Origin: Ectocarpus siliculosus
Taxonomy: Eukaryota; Sar; Phaeophyceae; Ectocarpales; Ectocarpaceae
Length of the DNA: 64,000 nucleotides
NCBI GenBank assembly: GCA_000310025.1
Contig: FN648720.1
Location: 1-64,000 of the forward strand
Direction of reading: 5' to 3'
This document shows positions 62,651 to 64,000 of the stretch, in pieces; the stretch's first letter is position 1; each line of letters starts with the position of its first letter. The position numbers and the translations under genes were made by a program. Under the pieces are notes generated by a model. That model had not been told where the DNA came from and searched no databases. It saw only the letters and a program-made list of their open reading frames with translations.

Positions 62651-64000
62651 CAGCGACGATCTCACTTTGTTACAGCCAAGTGGGCAATCATGTGAAACGT
62701 TTACGACTTTGTTCGGTTTTGCGAGCAGCCATGGACGTTTTAGCTTCGCCGTTTGGCTTCGTATTAATATTATTATTAGTTTTTTCCTGTTTTTCCCTTG
62801 CAAGCGCACCGTTCACTTTGATGCAGAAACACGTGTGCCACGGCGTGTGCGTAATATATATATTTTTCTGTACTTGGTTTCATGATCATAAATGTTCGCT
62901 GCGACAAGATAAGCATTGCCACGAACCTGTGGAATATGAAGCAGCAGGTGAGTTTTTATTTTATTTTTTTCCGTGCTTCGTCGTATGTTTTCAGTCACGT
63001 TTTACCTTGCAGCTGAATGCTTCATATTATTTCCCTATTCTTTGGCGGGAGTACGTTCAGTCGCGTTTTGCGCTTAGGCTTTTGGTTTGTTTGTTTGTTT
63101 GTTTGTTTGTTTGTTTGTTTGTTTTTTTATGTTAGGTCCTGAGTTAAGCGGTCGCTCTCTGCGGTGTGTTTTTGGCCGCGCGCAAGAAATGGGATGATAG
63201 CGCGTTGCTTGACGTGCATGAAGGCATGTGGCTCAGGGAGCAGGGTTGCTTTTGGAGTTCCAGTTGCAAATACAGTTTTCATACGGTACGAATTTTTCCG
63301 GAGTTTGATGCCATGAGTGTAACGTGTTTTCATGTTTTTGGTTTGTATCGCATGTTTTGCTGCTCTTGCATCGAAAATCATGGGGGGGGATGTCATGTAT
63401 GACCATGATTCTAGAGGGCGTGAGCAGCAATCGAATTGGTTCGTTTTCCGGCCTTGTCTATTTGTGTTTTAGGTGAACGGCAAAGCAGGGGGGACTGTTG
63501 ACATTGAGATATTAGCTCGGGGTGAATTTTGGGAGCTGACAGCAGGGGGGCTGTTTGCGTGGATGCTTGCTTATATTTTCTATCGTTTCTTGGACAACAG
63601 CGACGGTACCGATTAGCGGGTGCGCGCTGTTTAGGATTTGGTATTGGAGGAATGGGTTTGACATGTTTTGACGATTAATGGTTGGGGCCATTGTGCTTTC
63701 CGAATTCTCGTTTTGATTGGTCAAGAAGTTGAGTTTTTGTTTTGTTTGAGGATTTGGTGCCAACTCTTTTGGAAGTTGTTTTTTCCAGAAATGTCCGTTT
63801 TCGTTCCGACGCCTTTCTGATGTAGCACAAATAATTGTTGGATACTTTTCTGAGGATGATTCTTTTGTGTCAACGGTTTGAGATTATTTCCAGAGACGAA
63901 CGCTTTGGATTCGTGAATAAACTGATGGAGACGCTTTGTGTTGGATGCGCAGCCAGTTTTGTTGAATATGTTTTCTCAAGGGGTGTTTTTCTATATTTAT
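62651..64000. other. Right end of the window, no gene recognised
   Basis: This is T-rich sequence with short ORFs only. It contains the GTTT microsatellite at 63085-63124. It could be the 3' flank of the copia-type fossil or an intergenic region. Confidence 0.4.
63085..63124. repeat. (GTTT)n microsatellite, about 10 units
   Basis: An uninterrupted GTTT tetranucleotide tract that runs into a T run. Confidence 0.95.

Noticed and set aside
61460-62809. Long minus-strand ORFs opposite the copia-type fossil
   Set aside because: Arg/Cys-rich translations of GC-rich trinucleotide repeats without any motif.
1-64000. CRISPR arrays, operons or bacterial promoters
   Set aside because: No regularly spaced array was seen, and the split genes show this is eukaryotic nuclear DNA.

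Overview
This window looks like nuclear DNA of a brown alga (Ectocarpus-like stramenopile). The reasons are GC-rich coding sequence, genes split into many short exons by introns of several hundred bases, many trinucleotide and GA/CT microsatellites, and an EsV-1-7 cysteine/histidine repeat gene, a family that is large in brown algae. No prokaryotic features are seen. All exon models were built by hand from splice sites and reading phase; no database search was possible.

Layout. (1) 142-6356: a Mutator-like DNA transposon (MULE) with about 0.8 kb terminal inverted repeats, a 9-bp target-site duplication and a spliced, probably decayed DDE/SWIM transposase. It sits in sequence very rich in CATG. 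(2) 6366-8554: no gene; the CATG-rich stretch and a long GA microsatellite. (3) 8555-22790, minus strand: an 18-exon gene for a scaffold-like protein of about 1,698 aa: N-terminal PDZ domain, a disordered part, a long coiled coil on many small exons, and a Gly/Ser/acidic tail. (4) 22791-23720: a 0.9-kb head-to-head promoter region. (5) 23721-49882, plus strand: a 34-exon gene for an unusual myosin of about 1,972 aa with motor, about seven IQ motifs, ankyrin repeats, a PH domain split by a Gly/Ser-rich insert, more ankyrin repeats and a C2-like C-terminus. (6) 49883-54100: no convincing gene. (7) 54164-56352: a gene of about 18 tandem EsV-1-7 repeats with a broken frame. (8) 56839-56965: a foldback (hairpin) repeat. 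(9) 59400-62650: a broken Ty1/copia-type LTR element with gag and protease-like parts only. (10) 62650-64000: nothing recognised apart from a GTTT microsatellite.

The two large genes are divergently transcribed from one intergenic region. One encodes a PDZ/coiled-coil scaffold and the other a motor with membrane-lipid and protein-binding modules. Joint expression, and possibly joint function in cortical or vesicle transport, is an inference from the layout only. Both gene models stay in phase from the first ATG to the last stop, with every intron GT-AG except one GC-AG intron in each gene.
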